A stretch of 5,898 nucleotides of DNA from an uncultured Bacteroidales bacterium (GTDB lineage: Bacteria > Bacteroidota > Bacteroidia > Bacteroidales > Lentimicrobiaceae): assembly GCA_937864935.1 (NCBI GenBank), contig CALMDN010000368.1, forward strand, positions 1-5,898. The letters are read 5' to 3'. The position numbers were made by a program, and so were the translations under genes. Shown here in pieces: positions 1-5,898 of the stretch. The notes under the pieces are model-generated. The model was not told where the DNA came from. It saw only the letters and a program-made list of their open reading frames with translations, and made no database searches. Numbering within the stretch: position 1 is the stretch's first letter; the number at the start of each line of letters is the position of its first letter.

Positions 1-1326
1 ATCAAAAAGCACGTGATCCTTATAGGTGACGATACAATGGATGAATCCGAAAATCACATTGAAGTTTTCATGCCGCAGTACATAATCGAGGGTACCTTTT
101 ACAGTAACACCGCTGAAGAATTCTATTTCCTGATGAATTCCCGGAACAAAACCTGCCAGTTCAAGCTCTTCTTCACTCATCAAATGCAGCGACAACCCTC
201 CGGTTCTGGTTTTTCCAACAGGTGTTGAATATCCCGATGCATGAATTCTGCGCCCATGCATGTTCAGTTCCCTGTTTCCAGCGGAAAGTGCAGCAGGCCC
301 CGTGGTTCTGATATAAACCAGTTCGCCATCGTCATAAATGCAATCCCTGAAAGTTCCGCTGATCTGCAAACCCGAATCAAGTTGAACGGTTGCTGTATTT
401 CCGGACGTTTCGGCACGATGTACGGCGATGGCTCCTCCCCTGCGCAGGGCCATCTGATCGGCAAACTCGTTCAGCACAACATCCAGATGTCCGAAATCGG
501 GGGTCACAAACAACTGGGGTTGCTGTGTGGTAATGTCGAAGTTATAGTTGACTGCATCGATGGTGTAGGGCAGTTTTTTAACAGCGGGTTTCAGGCAGTT
601 CTGGCTTTCACCGATGGATGAAAGAAGGCCTGCACCATAAATTTTAAAATTATCCGGAGTGCCGATCAGTCCATATTCCACTGTCCACCAATGCAGGTTG
701 CGTATCAGGGCCATTTCACTTGGCTGCCCGAGGTTCTTTTCAAGAAGTGAAAGCCTGGCTTCGGCATTGCTGATCTCATCAGGTTTTGTATAAGGGTCAG
801 CTTTGAGTATAGAAAGATGCCTGATGGCTTCATACATCTCATAATCATGTGCTGAGGAAAAGGCCTTCGACCCGATTTCGCCAAAGAAACTCAGGTGCCT
901 TGCGTATTCAGGATCAGCAATAATGGGTGCATGACCGGCTGCTTCATGAATGATATCGGGAGCCGGGGTGTATTCTATCTGATCGAGCGGCCTGATGTCT
1001 GCGGCTATTACCAGTACGTTATATGCCTGAAATTCCATAAAGGCTGAAGGGGGTATAAATCCGTCAACGGCGACTGCTGCCCAGCCGATTTCACGAAGAA
1101 TGCGGTTCATCCCATACATATGGGGAATGGAATCGATGCTGATCCCGGTACGCTTCAGGCCATCGGTATATGACCCGTGCGCTACCTGGCTGAGGTGCCT
1201 TACATTCCGGTGCATAACGTATCTCCATATGGCGTGATCGAGGGCCGTATATTCATTGTATGGCTGGTCAATTACCAACCCCAGCAGATGGCGGGGAAGT
1301 TTATCCAGTACTTCATTGGATTCCAT
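1..1326 (-). CDS. Aromatic amino acid hydroxylase (phenylalanine 4-monooxygenase family), long Bacteroidota type, 3' end beyond the window
   Basis: A cytosolic, non-heme iron, tetrahydropterin-dependent monooxygenase, expected to hydroxylate phenylalanine to tyrosine or a related aromatic amino acid. The frame is open for 442 codons from the ATG at 1326-1324 to the left edge, so the C-terminus is missing. The iron site is visible: PDIIHEAAGH at residues 123-132 supplies H127 and H132, and HWWTVEYGL at 212-220 supplies E217. GAGLLSSIGE at 232-241 is another conserved stretch. There is no N-terminal ACT regulatory domain; the catalytic part starts almost at once. The spacing from H132 to E217 (85 residues) is about twice that of animal enzymes (40 in human PAH), which fits an insertion typical of the Bacteroidota version. 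Residues from about 285 onward lie outside the catalytic core and seem to contain a repeated beta motif. The start is preceded by a purine-rich AAGAAGAAA stretch. From memory, relatives are about 580 residues, so roughly 140 are missing. Family assignment is secure; substrate preference is inferred. No pterin-recycling gene is in view. Confidence 0.95.
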   Translation of the reverse strand, partial: MESNEVLDKLPRHLLGLVIDQPYNEYTALDHAIWRYVMHRNVRHLSQVAHGSYTDGLKRTGISIDSIPHMYGMNRILREIGWAAVAVDGFIPPSAFMEFQAYNVLVIAADIRPLDQIEYTPAPDIIHEAAGHAPIIADPEYARHLSFFGEIGSKAFSSAHDYEMYEAIRHLSILKADPYTKPDEISNAEARLSLLEKNLGQPSEMALIRNLHWWTVEYGLIGTPDNFKIYGAGLLSSIGESQNCLKPAVKKLPYTIDAVNYNFDITTQQPQLFVTPDFGHLDVVLNEFADQMALRRGGAIAVHRAETSGNTATVQLDSGLQISGTFRDCIYDDGELVYIRTTGPAALSAGNRELNMHGRRIHASGYSTPVGKTRTGGLSLHLMSEEELELAGFVPGIHQEIEFFSGVTVKGTLDYVLRHENFNVIFGFIHCIVTYKDHVLFD

Positions 1327-1347
1327 ATTTCTTCTTGTTTACATTTG
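1316..1347 (+). promoter_or_regulatory. Candidate Bacteroidota-type promoter for the glycosyltransferase-miaA pair
   Basis: TACATTTG at 1340-1347 matches the Bacteroidota -7 consensus TAnnTTTG, and a TTG at 1316-1318 lies 21 bases upstream, about where the -33 element is expected. Transcription would begin near 1354 and leave a leader of roughly 130 bases containing both hairpins of the intergenic region. The -33 element falls inside the first codons of the divergent hydroxylase. This is a consensus match only, and such a short motif can occur by chance. Confidence 0.35.
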
Positions 1348-1391
1348 CAGAACTTGGTTGATTGCTGATGTTATTCAAAAAAATAATGTGC

Positions 1392-1410
1392 TTCCCTTGC
1401 GAGAAGGGAA
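1392..1410. repeat. Perfect 7-bp inverted repeat (hairpin, loop GCGAG)
   Basis: TTCCCTT at 1392-1398 pairs exactly with AAGGGAA at 1404-1410 around a five-base loop. On the plus strand no T-run follows, so it is not a terminator for that direction. On the minus strand a T-rich stretch begins about eight bases beyond the stem, too far for a classic intrinsic terminator. It lies in the presumed leaders of both divergent genes and could be an operator or an RNA hairpin. Confidence 0.5.
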
Positions 1411-1422
1411 CCTTATCTGTTT

Positions 1423-1437
1423 TCAGCCAAAAGCTGA
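1423..1437. repeat. Short 5-bp inverted repeat (hairpin, loop CAAAA)
   Basis: TCAGC at 1423-1427 pairs with GCTGA at 1433-1437 around a five-base loop, 12 bases downstream of the first hairpin. A stem this short could arise by chance; it is listed because two small hairpins sit side by side in one leader. Confidence 0.35.
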
Positions 1438-1486
1438 GCCTCTAAAAATACTGAAAAGAACGCAACTATCTCCTATAAACAACAAC

Positions 1487-2698
1487 ATGCACCCTAAGGT
1501 TTTTGCAACCATCCCGGTTTTGGACGAATTTGACAACCTTCCCGGCCTCATCAGCGACCTGGACAAGCAGACCTATACGGGCTGGGAAGCCATATTCTGC
1601 GTCAATCAGCCCGATGACTGGTGGAAGAATGAACTCAGGGCCGGGGTGTGCCGGCAGAATCAGCAGTCACTTAAGTGGTTAATGAACCTCAGGCATCCGC
1701 AGATTCATTGCATCGATAAATCGAGCCCCGGAAATGGTTGGGAAGGGAAACGGCATGGGGTAGGCTGGGCGCGCAAAACAACCATGGATTTCGCTGCCTC
1801 ACTGGCTGAGGATGAAGACCTGATTGTAAGTATGGATGCTGACACCCGCTATCCTCCCGGCTTTTTTGCATCGCTGCTAAAGGCCATAGAAGACCATCCT
1901 GAAGCCAGGGGAATCTCCGTTCCCTATTACCACCGGCTCACCGGTGATGAAGTCACCGACCGTTGTGTACTCAGGTACGAGCTTTATATGCGCAACTACG
2001 CCCTCAACATGTTGCTGATCGACAATCCCTATGCGTTTTCAGCCATCGGATCGGGCATGGCCTGCCAGGCCAAGGATTACCGTCAGGTTGGCGGACTTAC
2101 CCCCAAAATGAGCGGCGAGGATTTCTATTTCATGCTCAAACTGAGAAAAGCCGGCCACATCATCGTAGATACCGCCGAAACCATCTATCCGGCAGCCCGG
2201 TTCTCCGACAGGGTTTATTTCGGAACCGGACCTGCCATGATCAAAGGCCGCTCCGGTGACTGGGACAGCTATCCTGTTTATGCTGCGGATGCATTCGCTG
2301 AGGTTAAGAAAACCTTTGAGGCTTTCAGCAGTTTATATCTTACGGATGTTAAAACACCCATGGATCCCTGGCTCAGCAGTTCCGGTAAAGATGAACCGGT
2401 CTGGCAGCCACTGAGAACCAATGCAGCCTCTGCAGCCAGTTTTCAGAAAGCCTGCATGCAAAAAGCCGATGCGCTGAGGATACTTCAGTTTCTGAAGGCA
2501 GAAAACGGCAAGTACCCCGGAACGGATGAAGAACGTCTGACAACTTTCCTCACCGGGCTTGACAATGAGAATGAACTGGATAACCGCCTGTTCAGCAACC
2601 TCAGTTTTGAGTATTCTCCGGTTGAACAACTTGATAACCTCAGAAATTTTATGGCCCGATGTGAGCGCAGTCTTCAGGCCAGGAAAGGAATCGTATGA
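1487..2698 (+). CDS. Family 2 glycosyltransferase (GT-A fold), acceptor unknown
   Basis: A 403-residue putative glycosyltransferase that would move a sugar from a nucleotide-activated donor to an unidentified acceptor. The N-terminus has the GT2 pattern, with ATIPVLDE near residues 7-14, then GWARKTT at 93-99, where the ARN-type donor-site motif lies. DAD at 117-119, inside IVSMDADTRYPPG, is the metal-binding DxD motif, and GED at 210-212 supplies the usual ED catalytic-base position. No signal peptide or transmembrane helix is evident, so it is probably soluble or peripheral. Residues after about 235 continue for some 165 positions, including FGTGPAMIKGR at 245-255, without a domain I recognise. 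The frame is open upstream to 1256, but family-like sequence starts at MHPKVFATIP, so I use the ATG at 1487. It has no Shine-Dalgarno sequence, as is common in Bacteroidota. Its stop overlaps the miaA start. GT2 membership is well supported; donor, acceptor and pathway are unknown. Confidence 0.88.
   Translation: MHPKVFATIPVLDEFDNLPGLISDLDKQTYTGWEAIFCVNQPDDWWKNELRAGVCRQNQQSLKWLMNLRHPQIHCIDKSSPGNGWEGKRHGVGWARKTTMDFAASLAEDEDLIVSMDADTRYPPGFFASLLKAIEDHPEARGISVPYYHRLTGDEVTDRCVLRYELYMRNYALNMLLIDNPYAFSAIGSGMACQAKDYRQVGGLTPKMSGEDFYFMLKLRKAGHIIVDTAETIYPAARFSDRVYFGTGPAMIKGRSGDWDSYPVYAADAFAEVKKTFEAFSSLYLTDVKTPMDPWLSSSGKDEPVWQPLRTNAASAASFQKACMQKADALRILQFLKAENGKYPGTDEERLTTFLTGLDNENELDNRLFSNLSFEYSPVEQLDNLRNFMARCERSLQARKGIV
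2682..2698 (+). promoter_or_regulatory. Ribosome binding site and ATGA stop-start overlap for miaA
   Basis: AAAGGA at 2684-2689, inside a longer purine run, lies five bases before the miaA ATG at 2695 and is the clearest Shine-Dalgarno-like site in the window. The ATG overlaps the glycosyltransferase TGA in an ATGA arrangement (2695-2698), the usual layout for translational coupling. This fixes the miaA start and supports one transcript for both genes. Confidence 0.75.
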
Positions 2699-3639
2699 AC
2701 AACCCCAAAGAACACATTGTTATTCTGGGACCAACGGCTACCGGAAAAACCAGGCTGGCAGCCGAAACGGCCTTGCTTACCGGTGCAGAGATCATTTCGG
2801 CCGACTCCAGACAGATATACCGCAACATGGACCTTGGAACCGGCAAAGACCTGGAAGATTATACTGTTCGGGGCAACAGCATCCCCTGTCACCTCATCGA
2901 CATCGCTGAAGCCGGTGCCCGTTACAATGTATTCGATTATTCCCGTGATTTCAACCAAGCCGTCAATCTGATCCGCAGCAGGAACAAAACGGTACTGGTA
3001 TGCGGCGGCAGCGGGATGTATCTGGAAGCAGCACTGGGACTATACCAGCTGACCGAATCCCCTGAGGATATAACATTCCGTCAGCAGGCATTACAACTTT
3101 CACCCGAAGAACTTACCGAAATGCTGCGCGAACTCAGGCCCCTGCACAACACAACCGATACCACCGACCGGGAAAGGCTGATCCGTGCCATTGAAATAGC
3201 CCGGGTAGAAAACAACAATAAAACTCCTGAAAAAAATCCGGCAACTGCTGTCGTTAGACCCGACAACAGCCTGATCATCGGAATTACCCTGCCCCGTCAG
3301 CAGATCAGAGAACGGATTACCGAACGCCTGGCTTCCAGGTTAAACAAGGGTATGTTGAACGAAGTAAAAGATTTATTAAACAAAGGCATAAAAGAAGAAG
3401 ATCTTACCTATTACGGACTGGAATACCGGTATCTGACCCTTTATCTCACTGGGAAAATCAGTTATGACGAAATGTTTTCACAACTGAACACAGCCATCCA
3501 CCAGTTCGCCAAACGCCAGATGACATGGTTCAGACGAATGGAAAGAAAAGGCATTAACATTCAATGGATTGACGGAAACACCCCTCCTGAAAAGAATGCA
3601 CTGCTTGTTGCCGGGATGTTTAAACTAAGTGAAAATTAA
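2695..3639 (+). CDS. miaA: tRNA dimethylallyltransferase MiaA (tRNA A37 isopentenyltransferase)
   Basis: Transfers the dimethylallyl group of DMAPP to N6 of adenosine 37, next to the anticodon in tRNAs that read codons beginning with U, giving i6A; this helps codon reading and frame maintenance. The 314-residue length is normal for the family. The P-loop GPTATGKT is at residues 12-19; DSRQIY at 37-42 holds the conserved aspartate expected to act as general base; GGSGMYLEA at 104-112 and DRERLIRAIEI at 158-168 follow; AKRQMTWFR at 272-280 is the hallmark C-terminal motif. Some signatures diverge from the textbook enzyme: DLGTGKD at 46-52 replaces the usual DIGTAKP, and YYGLEYRYL at 239-247 stands where a GYRE-type motif is usual. 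Bacteroides species carry two MiaA paralogues, and this may be the more divergent type, which I infer from memory. The gene overlaps the upstream glycosyltransferase by four bases. The family call is firm; activity is inferred from the intact motifs. Confidence 0.95.
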   Translation: MNNPKEHIVILGPTATGKTRLAAETALLTGAEIISADSRQIYRNMDLGTGKDLEDYTVRGNSIPCHLIDIAEAGARYNVFDYSRDFNQAVNLIRSRNKTVLVCGGSGMYLEAALGLYQLTESPEDITFRQQALQLSPEELTEMLRELRPLHNTTDTTDRERLIRAIEIARVENNNKTPEKNPATAVVRPDNSLIIGITLPRQQIRERITERLASRLNKGMLNEVKDLLNKGIKEEDLTYYGLEYRYLTLYLTGKISYDEMFSQLNTAIHQFAKRQMTWFRRMERKGINIQWIDGNTPPEKNALLVAGMFKLSEN

Positions 3640-3726
3640 TTCAGGAAAGGCTAAACATTTCTAAAGAGTTTGTGTTTATAGTTACTCAATCAAGATTAAA
3701 CATTCTTAACTGAGTAACCAATCAAC
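3640..3726 (+). promoter_or_regulatory. miaA-receptor intergenic region, probable control region of the receptor gene
   Basis: This 87-bp AT-rich gap separates miaA from the receptor start. It holds the dyad at 3681-3718 and an 8-bp direct repeat TAAACATT at 3652-3659 and 3697-3704, spaced 45 bases apart; the second copy lies in the dyad loop region. A TTTG at 3669-3672 could be a -33 element, but no good TAnnTTTG follows at the right distance (TATAGTTA at 3677-3684 is a poor match and too close). No intrinsic terminator for miaA is visible, so read-through into the receptor gene remains possible. Confidence 0.45.
3681..3718. repeat. Perfect 8-bp dyad just upstream of the receptor start codon
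   Basis: GTTACTCA at 3681-3688 is the exact reverse complement of TGAGTAAC at 3711-3718. Inside it, AAGA at 3692-3695 can pair with TCTT at 3704-3707, giving an interrupted hairpin with an eight-base loop. The dyad ends eight bases before the ATG at 3727. No T-run follows, so it does not look like an intrinsic terminator of miaA. An operator for a dimeric regulator or a translation-blocking leader hairpin are both possible. Confidence 0.55.
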
Positions 3727-5898
3727 ATGAAAATAAGAGCTTTAACACTTCTGCTACTGACCTTTACCGTGGAGCTGTTTGCCCAGAACGGAACCATCAG
3801 GGGAAGGGTATTCAACGAAAAAAACAACGAACCGCTCCCGTTCACAAACATCATTATATTCGGCACAACCATTGGATCAACTTCTGACCTGGATGGCAAT
3901 TTTATCTTCACAGGGATCAACCCCGGATTTGTCAAGCTGGCAGCGACCTCGGTAGGATTTGAGAGCTACATCAGTGAAGAGGTTCAGGTCACCAATTCGA
4001 AAACGGTGTTCATCGACATTCCGTTGCGTGAAACCACCATTCAGCTTGAACAGGTTGTCGTAAAAGCATCGCCTTTCCGCAAGACGGAAGAGAGTCCGGT
4101 ATCCATGAGAACACTGGGCATCGGTGAAATAGAGAAAAATCCGGGAGCCAACCGCGATATCAGCAAGGTGATTCAGGCACTGCCGGGGGTGGCCTCCACG
4201 GTATCCTTCCGAAACGACCTCATTGTCAGAGGTGGCGGGCCCAGTGAAAACCGCTTTTACCTCGATGGTATCGAAATTCCGAATCTCAACCACTTTGCCA
4301 CCCAGGGAGCATCCGGTGGTCCCGTCGGCATCGTGAATGTGGATTTTATCCGTGAAGTGGATTTCTATTCAGGGGCCTTCCCGGCAAACAGGGGAAATAC
4401 CCTCAGTTCGGTCCTGGAAATGAGACAGATTGACGGCAACAAAGAAAAAATCGTTTTCAAGGGTTCGGTGGGTGCTTCCGATCTTTCACTTGCAGTAAAT
4501 GGACCGCTCAGCGAAAAAACCACCTTTCTTTTTTCTGCCCGCCGTTCTTACCTGCAGTTTCTGTTTGATGCTATCGGCCTGCCCTTTCTGCCAACCTACA
4601 ACGATTTCCAGTTCAAGGTCAAAACACGTTTCGATCTGAAAAACGAGCTCACAGTGGTTGGTATCGGAGCCATTGACCAGTTCAGGCTGAATACAGGTAT
4701 ACAGAACCCAACAGAAGATCAGCAATACATCCTCAACTACCTTCCGGTAAACGAGCAGTGGAATTATGCCATCGGCGCCGTTTACAAACACTTCAGAACC
4801 AACTCTTTCGACACCTGGGTCTTCAGCCGCAACATGCTCAACAACGAGGCTTATAAATATGAGAACAACGATGAGAACAAGCCCAGGATACTGGATTATG
4901 TATCCCGTGAAATGGAAAACAAGTTCCGCTACGAAAACTCAAGCCGGCGCGGCGACTACAAGCTGATAGCCGGAGGCGGAGGCGAATATGCAAGGTATAC
5001 CACCACCACTTTTCAGGAAGTTTTTATCCCTCAGCCCGATGATACTTTAAGACAGGTAAACTATGCTTCTGAAATCGATCTTTTCAAATACCACCTTTTC
5101 GGACAACTCAGCCGCAATCTTTACGATGACCGGGTGGTGCTTTCATTCGGCATCAGGACCGATGGCAATTCGTTCTCAGAGAACATGTCAAATCCGCTGA
5201 ATCAGCTGTCACCCCGCTTCAGTGCTGCCTTTGCCGTGAAACCGAAGTTCTTTGTCAACTTCAACACCGGAAGGTACTATCAGCAACCTGCCTACACCAC
5301 CCTGGGATACAGGAACAACGAAGGTACCCTTGCCAACAAGGTGAATAACCTGAAATACATCGCCACCAACCACCTTGTCGGGGGCATAGAATACCGCCGC
5401 AGAGAGAATGCCAAGTTCACCCTCGAGGGATTCTACAAGTCATACAGCAATTATCCCGTTTCGGTTAACGATTCAATCTCACTGGCCAACAAAGGAGGGG
5501 ATTTCGGGGTAACCGGCAATGAGGAGGTTACCTCAACAGGAACCGGCAGGGCCTATGGGCTTGAGGTTTATGTCCGTGACCGCATCTTGGACAAAGTTAA
5601 CCTGATCTTATCCTATACCTTTGTAAGAAGTGAATTTAAGGATGCTGCTGATAAATATATTCCCTCCTCGTGGGATAACCGCCACCTGATAAACATGACC
5701 CTTTCAAGGGAGTTCAAACGCAACTGGAACCTTGGAGCCCGCTGGCGCTTTGTTGGTGGCTCACCCTATACCCCCTGGGACCTCAACCGCTCCTCACTGA
5801 TTGCAGCATGGGATGTCAGGCAGCAGGGATACCTTGACTACAGCAGGTTCAACACCCTGAGAACCGGTAATTTCCATCAGCTCGATGTGAGACTCGAT
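3727..5898 (+). CDS. TonB-dependent outer-membrane receptor with carboxypeptidase-like regulatory domain, 3' end beyond the window
   Basis: An outer-membrane active transporter that would import a ligand, energised by the TonB-ExbB-ExbD complex. The frame is open for 724 codons to the right edge without a stop. Residues 1-19 form a signal peptide (KIR, a leucine-rich core, cleavage likely after LFA at 17-19). Residues 22 to about 105 are a carboxypeptidase D regulatory-like beta domain (GTIRGRVFN, then LPFTNIIIFGTTIGSTSDLDGNF). The plug follows at about 110-235: VVVKASPFRKTEESP, DISKVIQALPGV at 145-156, LIVRGGGPSENRFYLDGIEI at 165-184 and YSGAFPANRG at 214-223. From about 245 on, alternating strands rich in aromatic residues form the 22-strand barrel, with SPRFSAAFA near 495-503. 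From memory, relatives of this architecture are about 780-800 residues, so the last strands are missing. No SusD-like partner or N-terminal anti-sigma signalling domain is visible, so it is not clearly a SusC-type glycan importer. The ligand cannot be predicted. Confidence 0.93.
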   Translation, partial: MKIRALTLLLLTFTVELFAQNGTIRGRVFNEKNNEPLPFTNIIIFGTTIGSTSDLDGNFIFTGINPGFVKLAATSVGFESYISEEVQVTNSKTVFIDIPLRETTIQLEQVVVKASPFRKTEESPVSMRTLGIGEIEKNPGANRDISKVIQALPGVASTVSFRNDLIVRGGGPSENRFYLDGIEIPNLNHFATQGASGGPVGIVNVDFIREVDFYSGAFPANRGNTLSSVLEMRQIDGNKEKIVFKGSVGASDLSLAVNGPLSEKTTFLFSARRSYLQFLFDAIGLPFLPTYNDFQFKVKTRFDLKNELTVVGIGAIDQFRLNTGIQNPTEDQQYILNYLPVNEQWNYAIGAVYKHFRTNSFDTWVFSRNMLNNEAYKYENNDENKPRILDYVSREMENKFRYENSSRRGDYKLIAGGGGEYARYTTTTFQEVFIPQPDDTLRQVNYASEIDLFKYHLFGQLSRNLYDDRVVLSFGIRTDGNSFSENMSNPLNQLSPRFSAAFAVKPKFFVNFNTGRYYQQPAYTTLGYRNNEGTLANKVNNLKYIATNHLVGGIEYRRRENAKFTLEGFYKSYSNYPVSVNDSISLANKGGDFGVTGNEEVTSTGTGRAYGLEVYVRDRILDKVNLILSYTFVRSEFKDAADKYIPSSWDNRHLINMTLSREFKRNWNLGARWRFVGGSPYTPWDLNRSSLIAAWDVRQQGYLDYSRFNTLRTGNFHQLDVRLD

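Larger units (their letters stand above)
1327..1486. other. Divergent intergenic region between the hydroxylase and glycosyltransferase genes
   Basis: This 160-bp stretch separates two genes read outward from it and must carry the start signals for both unless the plus-strand genes are transcribed from elsewhere. It is AT-richer than the flanking genes and contains an A7 run at 1377-1383, two short hairpins and one candidate promoter. The plus frame used by the glycosyltransferase stays open through here and into the hydroxylase antisense, but the sequence does not look like protein from the family, so I treat it as non-coding. No convincing TAnnTTTG promoter was found for the minus-strand hydroxylase; the nearest match is TATTTTTA at 1450-1443 with no suitably spaced TTG. 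Confidence 0.7.

Noticed and set aside
241..621. A 126-codon plus-strand open frame
   Set aside because: It lies antisense to the clearly coding hydroxylase and has no recognisable domain, so it is a shadow frame.
1177..1368. A 63-codon plus-strand open frame ending in the divergent intergenic region
   Set aside because: Most of it is antisense to the hydroxylase N-terminus, and its translation shows no family features.
1377..1410. Intrinsic terminator on the minus strand (hairpin followed by a T-run)
   Set aside because: The T7 run begins about 20 bases past the stem and the structure sits upstream of the hydroxylase start, with no gene ending there on the minus strand.
1256..1486. A 77-codon in-frame N-terminal extension of the glycosyltransferase
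   Set aside because: It runs antisense through the first codons of the hydroxylase and then through intergenic sequence with hairpins. Family-like sequence begins only at the ATG at 1487.
3681..3726. Intrinsic terminator of miaA
   Set aside because: The dyad is AT-rich and is followed by CCAATCAAC, not by a T-run.
3877..4293. A 138-codon minus-strand open frame
   Set aside because: It is antisense to the regulatory and plug domains of the receptor, which are unmistakable on the plus strand.
4973..4985. Short GGAGGC tandem repeat
   Set aside because: It simply encodes a glycine-rich turn in the receptor barrel and is too short to be a repeat of interest.

Overview
The window looks like an ordinary chromosomal segment of a member of the Bacteroidota, probably a Bacteroidales or Marinilabiliales relative with mid-range GC; the lineage is an inference. 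The evidence is a long Bacteroidota-style aromatic amino acid hydroxylase, a TonB-dependent receptor with an N-terminal carboxypeptidase-like regulatory domain, weak or absent Shine-Dalgarno sequences at most starts, and one candidate promoter of the Bacteroidota type (TAnnTTTG).

Layout. On the minus strand, 1326 to 1 encodes the first 442 codons of an aromatic amino acid hydroxylase (phenylalanine 4-monooxygenase family); it runs off the left edge. A 160-bp divergent intergenic region (1327-1486) holds two small perfect hairpins and a candidate promoter. On the plus strand, a family 2 glycosyltransferase (1487-2698) overlaps miaA (2695-3639) by four bases, so the two are probably co-transcribed and translationally coupled. 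After an 87-bp gap carrying an 8-bp perfect dyad and an 8-bp direct repeat, a TonB-dependent outer-membrane receptor starts at 3727 and is still open at the right edge (724 codons seen).

How the genes relate. They serve different jobs: oxidation of an aromatic amino acid with a pterin cofactor, sugar transfer, prenylation of tRNA A37, and import across the outer membrane. Apart from the coupled glycosyltransferase-miaA pair, nothing shows that they form one pathway. All four reading frames were translated by hand and contain no internal stops. No tRNA, rRNA, CRISPR array, insertion sequence or phage gene was seen.

I found no convincing new biological system. The points most worth checking are an apparent internal duplication in the C-terminal part of the hydroxylase, the dyad just before the receptor start, the hairpins in the divergent intergenic region, and the unassigned C-terminal part of the glycosyltransferase.
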